Both the position numbers and the translations under genes were made by a program. Positions 34,342-47,140 of a stretch of 64,000 nucleotides of DNA are shown piece by piece. Source of the stretch: Spinacia oleracea (taxonomy: Eukaryota > Streptophyta > Magnoliopsida > Caryophyllales > Amaranthaceae). The notes under the pieces were generated by a model. The model was not told the DNA's origin. It made no database searches and saw only the letters and a program-made list of their open reading frames with translations. The stretch is from NCBI RefSeq assembly GCF_020520425.1, contig NC_079487.1:113308141-113372140 (forward strand), in the 5' to 3' direction. The stretch's first letter is position 1. Every line of letters starts with the position of its first letter.

Positions 34342-37115
34342 ATTAAAAACTACAATTTAAAAGAATAAACAAATAAATAACCATTCACAGTTTCTCTTAA
34401 TAAACTTAAATTCTAGCATACATGCATAATTCAATGTTTATTAAGCATTTTATTCAAGTTATGTGTTCCGGCAGGTGTGAATAAAATGATTCCAAGATCC
34501 TAAGATCATTGAAGAACTAAGCACTGTTTGTCGACTTAATCCTAAAACATCTTAGGTAAGCAAAAGCCTTTTGCTAATAGTCTAGAAACTATTCTTGGTT
34601 GATAGGTACGTCTAAGAACTTATTAGGTAAACCTATCGAATTTGCCACGACATAAAAGGACTCCTTACTTATATCGTTGAGTTTCACCAAAACTAACATG
34701 TACTCACAATTATTTGTGTACCTTGCCCCTTTAGGACCAATAAGTAACACATCGCTGAGCGAAAACTATTACTAGATTGATGTAAAGGATATCCAAGCAA
34801 GTGTATATTTTGGCATGACACCTTTTAACTCAATTTTTAAGTTTGGAACTTAAGGCTCTTACTATGTTGGTTAGATTTTAAGTGAACTAAAATCCTTAAT
34901 CATGCAACATAATCAAGCCACAATCTTATGCATAATTAAGACATATTTAAAGCAATAAATAACTTAAAGCATGTATAAGATAAATGTGATCTAGTATGGC
35001 CCGACTTCATCTTGAAGCTTTGACTTCAAAGTCCGTCTGAAAATCTCCGTGGGAGGCACCATTTTTTTCAAATAGGATAAGCTATAATTAAAACTAATTA
35101 CAACTATTTGATGGTACGCAGACCATATTTGAATTGAAAAACAACTTTGGTACTTTAGACCAATTACATTCAAATTAATGGTAAGCAGACCATATTTTCT
35201 ATCCTATTTGGGCCATACTAGTCACTTCATAACCTGCAAAACAGTACATATACAATATATACCATTCACCCATTCTTTATCATGAATGGCCCACATAGCT
35301 GGTTAGTAAAACACATTATGCATCACGTAAACATTTGCAGCAATTAATCAAGGGCACCAATAATCTACCAATTATTCAGTCCTTATTAATTATAATCAAG
35401 TTGTTTTAACCTTAAGGATTCGTAGACCTAATCAAGAGTTTATGACTAAAAAGCGCTCCCACTTAAACCTATAAATTTATATGCTTTGCTAATTTTAAAC
35501 ATAAAAATGTATTTCAAGTCTAACCGGAAACATACAAATTTAATTAAAATTTAAAGCTCATATAAATTTATAATTGAATCCAAAAATTTTAATTTGATTT
35601 CAGTCGTATTTAAATTAATTCATGATTTTAATTTTAGTAAAATAATTAGAATAAATAAAATTTATTATAATTACAATATTCAAAATTAAAATCCAAGAAA
35701 ATAATTTAAATTATTAATTTTAAAATTAATTAAAATTACGTAAACTGAAAATTTCAAATTAAACATTCAAAACGATCTAATCGTAATGCAAACACCCTAC
35801 GCATCGCACGCCCATGGGCCACACGCACACAGCCATCGCTGGCCATGTGCGCGCAGCCCATGCGCTCGTCGCAAAGCTGCTGCATCTACCCATTGCAAGC
35901 CATCGCACAAGTTGGTGCTTGCTGCGCGCGCGCCAGCGCTCGATGCACGCGAGCCATCGCTCGCTGTGCGCGCTCGCCAGCGCTTGCTGCGCGCGCTCCA
36001 GCGCTCGATGCACGCGAGCCATCGCTCGCTGTGCGCGAGCAATTGCTCGCTGCGCGCGTTCGACGCTGGGCGCAGCGCTCGTGGCACGCGAGCTTGCGCT
36101 CGCTGCGCGAGAGGCTGCGCGCGCTTGCGCGAGGCAGTGCGCGTTGTGGCGCAGCTCGCTTGCTGCCCACACGCGACTGCCGTGCCTTGCCTTCGCCCAT
36201 GCCCATTCATCCATAGCTCGTGGCCCACGACACAAGGCATGGCTGCTGCCTTGTGCTCGTGCACCATGCCCTTGCTCATTGCATTCGTGCCGCACGGGCG
36301 ACGAGCTCCCTTGCTCGTCGTCGCATGCCCGCACTATACAACACCCCTTAAGGGTAACACGAAGCGTCCATTGCTTTGTGCATGCAAGTTATATGAACGA
36401 ATCGCGTAAAAATTTAAAATTTATATTTAAAATTAATGACAAATTAATAAATTAATATTAATTTCATAATTTTAGGGCGAAAAAATCGAAAATTTATTAT
36501 TCAATTGATTTCCGATTATCATGGATTCAAGCCTAGGTCATAAAAATTTAAAATTTATCATAAATTTACAATTTTTATGGTGGTTTTTAATCATAGGTTT
36601 CTAATTAAATTATAATTAATTATGAAAATCAAATTAATTCTAAATTATTCTAATTTTCAACTAATTAATCATAATTACAAATTAGATTGCATAATTAACA
36701 AGGCTAGGCATTCAAACTTGTTAAACATATACAGTAGGTCAATCAAAAATTCAAGATTTATCAACAAGAATCGCAAATATTTAATTTAACATCTTAAATT
36801 TACGAAATTTTGCATTCGAAAAACTAAAACCTTCGAAAAGTCATAGTTAGGCTTCGAATTTGAGAATTCTGGGTTCGGCAGAAAAATACTAATTATGTCA
36901 AAATTTTAGAATGCCTTTTACATGCGGAATTGACACAAAAATCACTCGATTTGGATGAGTAACGAAGAAACTGCCGAAAAACTGCGTACGTATAATTAAA
37001 TAAACGCAATTTGCAATTAATTAACAATTACGAAAATTAATCACCCCTTTTAATTCTTGCAAATTTGTAATATTTAACCATGTTCATGCAATTTAGATTA
37101 TGAAAATAATAAGAG
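34342..37115 (-). other. Long untranslated leader of the 10.5-kb copia element
   Basis: About 2.8 kb between the primer site and gag, mostly AT-rich and without a gene. It includes a GC-rich island at 35786-36340. Confidence 0.6.
35786..36340. repeat. GC-rich island with gcgctcgatgcacgcgagcc repeats
   Basis: A sharply GC-rich block in an AT-rich leader, built of imperfect repeats (gcgctcgatgcacgcgagcc near 35935 and 36000; cgctcgctgtgcgcg several times). Overlapping frames of about 120-210 codons are open on both strands because stop codons are rare here; none looks like a protein. A similar CpG-rich block lies in the LTRs. Confidence 0.7.
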
Positions 37116-37127
37116 GCTCTGATACCA
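37116..37127 (-). promoter_or_regulatory. Primer-binding site (initiator Met-tRNA type)
   Basis: TGGTATCAGAGC on the minus strand, one base inside the 5' LTR. Confidence 0.9.
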
Positions 37128-37128
37128 C

Positions 37129-38583
37129 TGTTAGGTTATGATACATATGACAATTCATAAATCATGCGGAAACAACCATTAAGCCAGGAATACATATTAT
37201 TTACACATAATCATTTAGCATAGTTTAGATGCATACTCTTTGTTGCGTGCCTTCCCTAGCTGCGCCCGAACCGAACAAGAACAAGTCTTTAGGACTCCAA
37301 GTGTCGTCCCTCCGTAGATAGTCCACAGCACGTCCGGATCCGCCTTAAGATTGACCAACTAGAATCGCCCCTAAGGTACTATAAATTTTTCGGCACTTTT
37401 GAGCAAGATGTGTGACTGAATTTTTCTCTCAAAAACTCACTTTGAATACTTGAATAACTCGTTATAAATTGTGAACCCAGGCCACATATTTATAGGGGTA
37501 TGGAAAGAGAATTGGAATCCTATTAGGATACGAATTAATTAAATTAGAATTATAATAAAACTCTTATTTAATTAATTTATCAAATAGAATTAGGAATTTA
37601 ATCATTAAACGAATTCTGCACGTTTTAGGTTTCGTATGCAAACACAAACACTTACGCGAGCATGACCCGCAAGCGTGCAGGCCATGCCCGCGCACAGCCC
37701 ACACAGCCGCACGACCCACGCGAGCTACAAGCCCACGCGAGTTGCAGCAATGCTCGCAGCCCACTGCTCGCAGCTGCGCGCGCTGCGCGCGCTGTGCGCG
37801 CTGCCACGGCCTGCTGGGCCTGGCCTTGCGCTGGGCCTGGCGTGGCCTTGGCTGTTCGTGTGGCGCGCTTGGCTTGCTGGGCGATGGCCTGGCTTCGTGC
37901 TGGGCCCTCGTCCGGCAGGCCTCGTCCGATGCTTATTCGTACGATACGCTTCCGATTAAATTCCCGATTCCGGAATATATTTCCGATACGAACAATATTT
38001 AATATTTTCGATTCCGGAATTAATTTCCGTTTCGAACAAATATTTAATATTTCTGTTTCCGGAATTATTTTCCGATTCCGATAATATTTTCGATTCTGAC
38101 AATATTTCCGTTTCCGGCAATATTTCCGATTCCGGCAATATTTCCATTTCCGATAATATTTCCCGATACGTACCATGTTTCCGTTTCCGGCAACATCTAC
38201 GACTTGGATAATATTTATATTTCCGATACGATCCATATTTCCGTTTCCGGCAATATCATCGTTTCCGGAGTATTCATTTCTTGCTTGTGACGATCTCAGC
38301 TCCCACTGAAACCAAGATCCGTCGATTCCGAATATCCATAGTTGGAGTATTTAATGCCATTAAATACTTGATCCGTTTACGTACTATTTGTGTGACCCTA
38401 CGGGTTCAGTCAAGAGTAAGCTGTGGATTAATATCATTAATTCCACTTGAACTGAAGCGGCCTCTAGCTAGGCATTCAGCTCACTTGATCTCACTGAATT
38501 ATTAACTTGTTAATTAATACTGAACCGTATTTATTAGACTTAACATAGAATGCATACTTGGACCAAGGGCATTATTTCCTTCA
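37129..38583 (-). repeat. 5' LTR of the 10.5-kb copia element
   Basis: 1455 bp; 12 bp longer than the 3' LTR owing to an extra 9-bp gcgcgctgc-type unit and a 3-bp insertion in the GC-rich block. Confidence 0.95.
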
Positions 38584-41034
38584 AATTCTCTGTGTGCCTC
38601 CAAGTTCAACATATCCCAAAAAAGTTAAACACCAATGTGGAAGATCTAAGCTATCAAATCAAGGCGGATCTAAACGTGTCGGTGGACGATTGTAGAGGAA
38701 CTACAAAGGGATTTCTCGTTCATGTTCGTAGAGAAAGTGGGAGTACATGCATAAAACGTATGTATGTCTTAATCTACAATTTTACATGGATCCTGGTTTC
38801 GGGATATATTGTTTCCCTTTGTTAATTTGATTGACATTAAATCCCAACACAAAAAACCCTAAGATTTTGGGGGGAAAAAAATGCAAGAATGGATAATGCA
38901 AAATACCTTTTCTCGTTAATTATGTCTTTAAATTCAACCATAAAAGCTTCAGATCTGAAGTTTTTATGGTCGAATTTGACATTTAAAACACCAAGTTTGG
39001 CAGCAGTGCGAGGGGAGGGGGCGACAACAGAGGGGAGGGGGAAGGGGCGGCGACAGAGGGAGGGGGCGACGACAGAAGGAGAGGGAGGTGAAAGTGACAT
39101 AGGGAGGGGGAGGGGGCGGCGACTGAGACACTACTACAAAATAGGCTTATAGCAACGACAACAAAATGTTACTATAGATCAATTAACTGTTGCAATAGGC
39201 CTATAGCAACAGTTTAAAAACCGTTACCAATAGGGGGCGTTGCTATACGTTTATGGCAACAGTTTGTCGGATTTAGGCAACAGTTATGATAAACTGTTGC
39301 CATAAATAACTATGGCAACACTTTTTATAGGCAACACTTTTAACCTATGGCAACAGTTATTCAACAACTTAAACCAACATTTACACACTTAAGGCAACAT
39401 TTTTCGCCAACATAAGGCAACACTTATTAGGTTGTTGTTGGTTGAAGTTTAAAGCTAATGCAACACTTTCTTACACTTATGGTAACACATCCAATTGTAT
39501 CTATGACAACACTTTCTATCGAGTTTATGGCAACACTTACAATTGAGTTTATGGCAACACTTTTATTTGACTTTATGGCAACGATTTCAATTGAGCTTAA
39601 GGCAACGCTTTCAATTGAGCTTAAGGCAACGCTTTCAATTTGTCTTAAGTTTTGTTCCCAGACGGATTTAGTTATCCATATACCTATAGTAATTACAAAT
39701 TCATATAATAAGATTTTTATAACAAATAAGTTCAATAAAGATTTACATTTCAAATAACTTAAATTCATATATAATTACATTTATCTCATTAAAAAAAGTA
39801 TTGGTTGTAAAAGTACATCCACTAAAATAAAATATCATGCAATAACGGTCCAATAGCTCTTTTTTGTAAAACCTATCTATTAATTATGTGTCAAAAACCC
39901 TATAAATCTTCACATGTTTAAAGCAGCTTGTAATTCTTGAATATATGCACCATCCTGCACAACAAACAAATCAAGCGTAAAATTTAATAAGAAGCATATT
40001 ACCGATATCGATCGATGAATAAAATCGAAATATGAAAGAAAAAAAAGCTCCGCATAAATGACAAAAGATAAACTTTAAGAATAATGGGTAAAGAAATACC
40101 ATGAATCCCAATGTAGACCCTTATCTATTGCAAATGTCTATAACATAAAATGATAGTGAAAGTGGAAAATTCGGCAAAGTATAATTTAAACTTGAACTAT
40201 CCACAAAAATGGACCTAATTAAAACCTGTTCCAAATCCATAAGACAAAATAATTTTATCCAACACCAACAATTTTGAAACCACAAACAATATCTTTCCTG
40301 TTTAACCAATTTAACATTCTAGCAACATGTCTTCATCCAAAATAAGAAAGAGAGATCTTTAACACTCTAACATACTACATATCATATTTTCCAACAAATG
40401 ATATATGTCTAAAACAAATAGTGAGGAAATAAAACCTAATACAGAACTGAAACACAATCATAAGTTCTTTTAATTTGATAAGAATGACTGTATCCATTTG
40501 CTATAAAAAAAAGTCAAAATAAAAAGACTATCAAAAATAAAACTAATCATCTTCTCCCTCCTTCATTTTAATTTTAACCACTACTAGATTTTGCATCCCC
40601 TTCCATTTCCCAATTGCTTATCCTTTGAATAAAAAAACCAACCAAAAAAACAAGCTAGGAAAGTAAACAGATGTGAACGTTGGACTACTACTACCTATAT
40701 ACAAAAATTAGACGTGCATATAAAGCATAGGCATGCTTCCTCAAACGAACTTTACTGCCCCTACTAGCCTTCATAAGCAATCACTTAGGAAAATAACCCA
40801 AAACCCAACAAAAACAACACAAACAAAACTAGTGCATATCAGATTTTTCCCATAAAAAATAAATTACTCGCATTACATAACAGTAGCAACAGACAGAAGA
40901 AGTTATATCTTCTTATAAGAGTGAAGGATCGCAACACAGTACTCGAAAGACTACTTTTTGAGGTATATTATTCACACTACGTTAGGAAAATTGATGGCTT
41001 GAGGTTTAAGTCAATCTTAATGCAGAACACTTTG

Positions 41035-41205
41035 TAATTAACAAATGAAATAAAACTCGTGAAAGAGTCTTGGAGCCGAAAAAATCAGAAAAACAGTAGA
41101 TCAGTACACAAAGTCAATCTTAGTAATTAACATATGTAAAAAAACTCGTGAAACACCGAGCCCTTGAGCCGAAAAACTCAGAAAAATAACAGATCAGAAC
41201 ACATA
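41035..41205. repeat. Imperfect tandem repeat, period 89, inside the CACTA element
   Basis: Copies starting at 41035 and 41124 share taattaaca, aactcgtgaaa, gagccgaaaaa and cagatcag in order. Confidence 0.65.
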
Positions 41206-42493
41206 CAACAGAAAGAGGCAGACCTTATCAACAGCAAAGAGCCATACAACTCAGAAAAATGGATTCTTCAGAAGCAAAGTAATCTTAAAGCCGCTTCAAG
41301 CCTACAATGAAAACAAACAGTTTAAAAACCCTGAGATATTCAACTTAGGCAGAGCGCCGAAGCATGAGAATTAATACAAAAATACTATTTAGCATGTTAG
41401 AAACATCAGACATGTTGAAATTTAAATATAAATGTTATCCATATGAAAATAAATAAGTACATAAAATTCACTACTACTAACTTGTTTACACCCTATGAAT
41501 GATGCACTCTACAGCTTTGGTTTTGTCGCAGGTGCGCGTCTCATAAAGTATATGACAAACCTAATAACATGGATACTAGCTAGATTAAACATATGGGAAT
41601 TTTGAATTCCCTGAATTTAAACCAATTCATCAAATATTTGATGACTGCGTCAAAAGCTTCAAAGAAAAAGGCTTTCTTAGATGCTCTTTGGCTTCCAAGA
41701 GAAGGAAATAACTCTTAATCCACCTCCACAACTACATATAAGCTTTAATGATGGCCAACAAAAATCAAGAAGCACAACAAAAATCAGCCTCTGTTTCAGA
41801 ACCACCCCAAAGAAACCCCCCCAGAAGTCGAGACCCTCTATAGAAAGATAATGAGAAGTTGAGATTTATAGTTGGCAACACCAATCTTCGTTAACTCATA
41901 AAAGACTGTTTGAAAAACATAGGAAAAGCCATGTTACTTCCCCACACACTGGTGAACTTAGTCCTAGTATATGATCTTAATCCCAAGAGAGAGAAATGTC
42001 TACAACTATCAATTTTAGTACAAATGGAAACAATGCTATCCACTTCCATTCAAATTCTTTTTCACATATACACTTGCACAACCCTAATTCCTATGGAAAC
42101 TTGCAGAACATCATAAATAATCAAACTTGTGACATTTACCCACCTCAAAAGAGGATGGGAGGGTAGATAAATCAAATGAAGGTTAAAGCAAAGCACGATT
42201 CTCTGTTATAGGAAACATGAACCCTATTTTCTTGATATATTAAACAAGAGTATCTACGATAGAAGAAGTATCATATGATACTGGATATGCATATCAAAAG
42301 GAGACAAATAGCAATCTCTTTTACCTGGAGAAGATCAAAGGCAACACAAATCTTTAATATTGAAGACGGGTTACGCATCATTGCTACAAATCACACTGAT
42401 TACCTGAGAGTTGAGAGTAATAGTCGTGCTTCAAACTTGATTACCTGAATTATAGTGAGACTGATGAAACAATCACACTGATGTTAAGCTCAC

Positions 42494-42661
42494 CAGTTGA
42501 GCCAGGAGGACCAAAAGCTATGACTGGTTCATTCACATTCCTTTTGCGACGTTTACCAGAATCAAGTGGAAGTGGATCGAGCGATCTCTCTTGCTCTGCT
42601 CGTTCTGCTGCCCGGTAAAGTAATGTTTGGTCGGCGACCCATGTAGCTGGATATATGAACT
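42494..42661 (-). pseudogene. Exon-like segment carried by the CACTA element
   Basis: On the minus strand a 168-bp open segment follows a polypurine-preceded cag acceptor (42662-42664) and ends at a gtgagc donor (42488-42493). It encodes a plausible protein stretch including YPATWVADQTLLYRAAERAE and RRKRNVNEPVIAFGPPGS. I do not recognise the family. It may be one exon of a captured host gene whose leader could be the pyrimidine-rich minus-strand region at 44470-44740, which ends in a gttagt-like donor. Remnant transposon-gene exon is the alternative. Confidence 0.4.
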
Positions 42662-45148
42662 CTGTTTTTTTTTCAGAAAAACATGCTACATTCAGATAGT
42701 GATTGATTGCTTTTCAGATTCATTTTTTAATAATGTTGAGATGCAATTTAAGTTCTATGTATAAGATATGAAGTTGCTAACCAAATCCTTCGGCTGGTTG
42801 AATGCAGCGATTGATATACGGTAACGATCTAGTTATTTATTCTGTTTTGTATGTTTTCATATGCGTCCCTTGTTTGTGTATATATAGTACGTTGAAATCA
42901 GTTGGCAATTCTCTATTTGTTAGTGATCTAGTTGTTTTTTAGGCCTGGTTGAATCTGAAACATAACCATCAGAGGACTTTCCTTGAAGGCTACTCAGGAA
43001 TTATTTTATAAATATGAACAACTCGCTATTCAACAAACACTTCTTTTAATTTCCTATGCAATATGGCTATCCCCTCCTCCTTTTGTAGTAAATCAAAAGT
43101 TTGAGTTCATTGCCTTATCGTAGAAGTACTTGTACTAATTCTAAACAATCTTGTAGGACTTTTCACTTTCTGCACTATTTTTCGATACTCTTTTGCTAAG
43201 GTCCTCCAGTTTACGGGGTTTTAACGTGTGATTTGGTCGAAGAAGAGGAAGTTTAAAGGAACCAAAAAGGAAACATAGAGCTAACGAACCTGAAGTTGTA
43301 CTTACAAAAAAAGTATTTTGGAAGAGAATTAAAAGCTAAGGCAAATGGTTATTCGCCTTTGACAAGAAAACCTAGCTCTCTTCTCTGAGTTTCAGAAGAA
43401 ATTCAAATCAGCTAAGCTGCGAATGCCACCAAATTGATTGAGGGAATAAAATGAAGCTCGTCATCTAATTTTCATGAGCTGCATAATATAGTATTATATG
43501 CTAGACTGCTTGTATTCCCAAGCCCTACTGTATTAGTAGTATTATTTTTCATATAGGTTGATAAGGGATGGATTAAGAAATAATCAGAGAATTTTTTTCA
43601 TTGGCCACTTATCTCTCCTTGTAACATGAACTGAGGATCCTGATAAGTTTTTATGTATTAAGTGTAAAGTCTTGAGTTTGTAAGAAGTTTATGTAATATA
43701 CAAAAGTATTATTGTTTTAGCATAATATAAGTAGCATTGAAGCAGGTGCATTGTTAGTCTCCTACAAGAATATCCAGAATTGAATGCAAATGCATTTCCA
43801 TTTTTCAATCTATCCATTAACAACTAACAAAACTACCTAAATCGACATAAAAAGACACCTTATTATTGGTTTAACTTTTAAATGATTTTCTAAAACCTAT
43901 GTTGGATACATAGTGAGAGGAACATCATCAATTACTGGAATGATCTATCTGGTGAGAAAGGAACACACTAGACCTGCAGCAGAACCGCAACAACTACACA
44001 AAACGAAGCAATTACCTACTTTCAATGAGACCATATACACCAACAACAACTGATTAAAACAGGGCCAACACCCAACACTTGGACAGAACGAAACCAGCAG
44101 CCAAGAATCACCAACACCCGAACACCCAAAAAAAACTAGCAGCACATAAATTGCAACGGAAAGTACCAATATTTAGAATTAAAATCATCTAAAATAATCC
44201 ATCAATCGATCACAAAATTGATTGATATTGTGGAATAAACCAAAAGAATCTGTAACTAAAGCATACGGTGCTTCATCCCTAATTAACTGAATCATACGAT
44301 ATCCTTAAGTAAAAAATACACACATGAATAAAATCAACACAATTTGTAACTTAGAAAACCCTAATTTAGGCCTCAAAACCACACAAAAAATTCAATTCGT
44401 AACTAGTTAATTAAACAACATAATTGTGAAATTTAAGACCTAATTCAAAGATATACATACCAACTAACCTGTTTCTTCTCGCCAATTAAGAAACGCAATT
44501 GGCCAATGTCTCTTTATCTCCAATTCTTAGACCCAATTTCCAATTCATAAAAGCCAATCTCCAATTCACCTTTGCTTCAGAAACGATGATGGAGAGGATC
44601 GAAAAGAAGGAAGTAGATGAAAGAGAAGAAGAAAAAAAACAGATGAAAGAAAAAAAACTAGGGTTCGGGACTTCGGGGGTGAAACTGAAGGGTTGGGATT
44701 TGGGAAGGAGGGAAACCAGATCTATGAAAACTTTCGATACTTACGTAGGTTTTCATTTTTTTTCTTATTTTTTTAAGATACTAATTACTAACCCATTGCA
44801 ATTTTTCGTCAAAATATTTTTTTTTTAAAAAAGTGTTGCAATAAAACAACCTTAATATACAATTGTTGCCATAGTTTTTCTATAGCAACATTTTTTCAAA
44901 GTCGAACTCTCCTGGAATTAATAATTATTTAACTGTTGCAATAACTATGATATAGTAACGCCAGTGAAACTGTTGCATAAAAGGGCGTTGCTATAGGCCT
45001 GTTTTGTAGTAGTGAGAGAGGGGGAGGGGTGTTGTTGGCAGCAAAGAGTGAAGTGACAAAATAGAATGAAAACCCAAAAAATATTTTATATCAAAGGATT
45101 TTCAATCCATTATCCTTGATTTCCTTTCTCAAATCAAACAACCCCTTA

Positions 45149-45560
45149 CCGAGGATTCCTAACGAGAAATAGGTCTTCGTTTGGCACCAAAGTTCTATTT
45201 TTGAAAAGATTTCGGAGAATTACATGCATGACTTATTTATTATATAAAATTTTGGGGTGATGGGAAAGAGAGGGGCAATGTATATGTATTATTCCAAACT
45301 TATATTTCTTACCTAAAAACAATCATTATTATTGTTGAATAAAATGTGATAAATAGGGGGGAATAAAGGAAGAATAAGGGAATGGTTCGGGAAAATGGGA
45401 TAAAGGTTCCATTGAGAATTAATATATAAGAGATATTATTTCAAAATACTCCCCTTATTGCCTCCATCACACATGTATAAATATATTAACAAATCAATGT
45501 AAACCAACATTGCAAACCAGCGAACGTATTCATCGACTAAAAAGTAAAATTTATTCATTA
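45149..45560. other. Intergenic, no gene seen
   Basis: AT-rich spacer right of the nested stack. Confidence 0.5.
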
Positions 45561-45842
45561 CTTCCTTATGTCCCACAATACTCGTTAGACTCACATTTCC
45601 ACAAAATTTTGGTAAGTGACGGGTTGGTTATCAATTATTTTTTGATTGCAAAAATAGATGTGGTAAGAGATAGTGAGATTATTTTTTTAATTGAATGAGA
45701 GAAGATGTGGGGGCCAAACTTTTGTTAGTGGGAAGAGAGACACAATATAAGAATTGTGGTTCATTCCTATTTTGGAAGTGTAACAAGTAATGTGGAACTG
45801 ATGAAAAAGACAAGTGTAACAAGTAATATTAGACGGAAGGAG
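45561..45842. mobile_element. Stowaway-like MITE, diverged
   Basis: Left end cttccttatgtcccacaata; right end the inverse of ctccttccgtctaatatt. TA flanks at 45559-45560 and 45843-45844. 282 bp. Confidence 0.75.
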
Positions 45843-45844
45843 TA

Positions 45845-46942
45845 ATAAGGAGTCATACGACATCTGCAAAAGAAGTCTACATCTAACAAATACATAACAA
45901 ATTGAATCAAATAAAGGTTTCCATCATCAAAATTACGGTAGTTGAATAAATTTTGAATCATAGAACGTCTTCCATATATAACGCTGGAATATACAACCTT
46001 TACAGAGAGAGGATTTAACGATATGTTGTAGCCGTTGGGATGGTTTCTATTTGATTTATTCTAGTGTACTTGAAAAATTGATGTATGTTGTGATCCTGTA
46101 TAAAACATTATCAAAGAACCACTTCCACAAATATCCAGTATAAAGGGACGATAAACCAAACATAGTAAAGCTAACTTCACCATAGACAAACTAACAAAGA
46201 CGGTCTCGACCCATATTATGAAGATTTTATTGAATTTAAGAAACAATGGTTTAATTAAACAAGGAAAAAGGGTTGGAAAAAGATCTTATTTCCAGGGGTG
46301 TTCACTGAGACAAACTCGGTCGGTCCGAATTGATGACCGGAATTTTGATAATTTAAGACTTGAAAACTGAACTGATTATGCTTAGACCGGACCCTGACCG
46401 AAAAATCGGTCCAACGCCCAAAATAGACCGGTTGAAGACCTATTTCTAATTATTATTTTTCTGCAAAATACGGTAAATAAGAGAAAAATAATAGAAAAGT
46501 TATTGTTTAACGCCTTTTTTAAAAAGATAAAATAAAACATCTTATAATATACTTCCTCCATTCCATAAATATCGCACCATCTTGTTTTTTACACTATTCA
46601 AATTATACATTTGATCATCTTTTGTATTCGCACCTAAGAAAAATTGTAGTCATATGAGATCTTGTTAGATTCATATCGATATGCTCGGTTATGCTCGGGT
46701 CTAACTCGGTTATGCTCGGGTCTTTTCGAAAATTAGTCTTGAGTCATGCATTCGGGTTTGGTTAACGTTGTTAGATCGCTCTACATACAAGTAAACGACT
46801 ATAATTTTGAACTTTGTATAGTAATATGCAAATTTAGTTCATTTGCATATTTTTTTTACACAACTTTGAATTTATACTTTTTCATATATCTTTTTTACTT
46901 TCATGTTTTTCTAATATCACAAGTCTTTTAGTTAATAGTAGA
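45845..46942. other. Repeat-rich intergenic region
   Basis: No gene. One Stowaway-like end (cttcctccattccataaata) starts near 46553 without a partner. A 21-bp unit ggttatgctcgggtctaac is repeated near 46687-46730. A stretch rich in gaccgg motifs lies at 46310-46440. Confidence 0.5.
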
Positions 46943-46968
46943 CGTGCGTTGCACGGGCCCTGAACTAG
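46943..46968 (+). mobile_element. Helitron-like 3' terminus
   Basis: Hairpin cgtgc-gtt-gcacg (46943-46955), nine bases, then CTAG (46965-46968) followed by T. This fits the Helitron 3' rule closely. The 5' terminus was not located. Confidence 0.5.
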
Positions 46969-47140
46969 TTTTGGATATACTAAATATAGTTAATTAGTCT
47001 TTGTTACCCTTAAAAAAAACAGTCCTTATAGAATAATCGGATCGGAAATAAAATTAAAGACAAATTTAAATATCTTAAAGTAAAAATTAATCTCAACACA
47101 AAAAGTTAACTTTTTATATCAAAAAAAATCTTTATGAAGA

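Larger units (their letters stand above)
28066..38583 (-). mobile_element. Ty1/copia LTR retrotransposon, 10.5 kb
   Basis: LTRs at 28066-29508 and 37129-38583, with a perfect 5-bp target duplication aattc (28061-28065 and 38584-38588). The primer site and polypurine tract are in place. The LTRs differ by roughly 13 substitutions that I counted plus indels of 9 and 3 bp, so it is older than the element at 2162-7549. gag-pol is broken by a frameshift. Long untranslated regions lie on both sides of the coding part: about 2.8 kb before gag and 0.86 kb after pol. Confidence 0.95.
27014..38849 (+). mobile_element. Old solo copia LTR interrupted by a MITE and a full copia element
   Basis: From 27014 (tgaaggaaatgtgccctt) the sequence is a divergent relative of the LTR of the 28066-38583 element but in the opposite orientation. 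Shared blocks include cttactcttgactgaacc. It resumes at 38584 with a stretch related to the LTR's other end (ggcggatctaaacgtg versus ggcggatccggacgtg) and ends cccaaca near 38849. Flanks caaca (27009-27013) and caaaa (38850-38854) match at 4 of 5. Without insertions it is about 1 kb. Confidence 0.65.
39129..45014. mobile_element. Non-autonomous CACTA (En/Spm) transposon, 5.9 kb
   Basis: Left end CACTACTACAAAATAGGC; right end on the other strand CACTACTACAAAACAGGC. A perfect 3-bp target duplication aga lies at 39126-39128 and 45015-45017. Subterminal regions are full of short repeats (ggcaacactt / ggcaacagtt in 39129-39640; inverse gttgc motifs in 44830-45014), as expected for transposase binding sites. 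No transposase gene is visible. The interior carries exon-like and leader-like sequence that may be captured host DNA. It is inserted in the Harbinger-like element. Confidence 0.92.
26535..45145. mobile_element. Harbinger-like element split by nested insertions
   Basis: The left end is ggggtcgtttggtt (26535); the right end on the other strand is ggggttgtttgatt (ending 45145). The triplet tta flanks both sides (26532-26534 and 45146-45148), the usual PIF/Harbinger duplication. Subtracting the insertions (27014-38849 and 39129-45014) leaves about 0.9 kb: 26535-27013, 38850-39128 and 45015-45145. The remainder contains a CCA-rich stretch (26720-27000) and a G-rich stretch (39005-39120), with no transposase. 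This is the oldest layer of the stack. Confidence 0.65.

Noticed and set aside
35777-36455. Overlapping open frames of 106-213 codons on both strands
   Set aside because: They fall in a CpG-rich repeat island of a copia leader; the predicted Ala/Arg/Ser-rich products lack any domain and all frames are open because stops are rare there.
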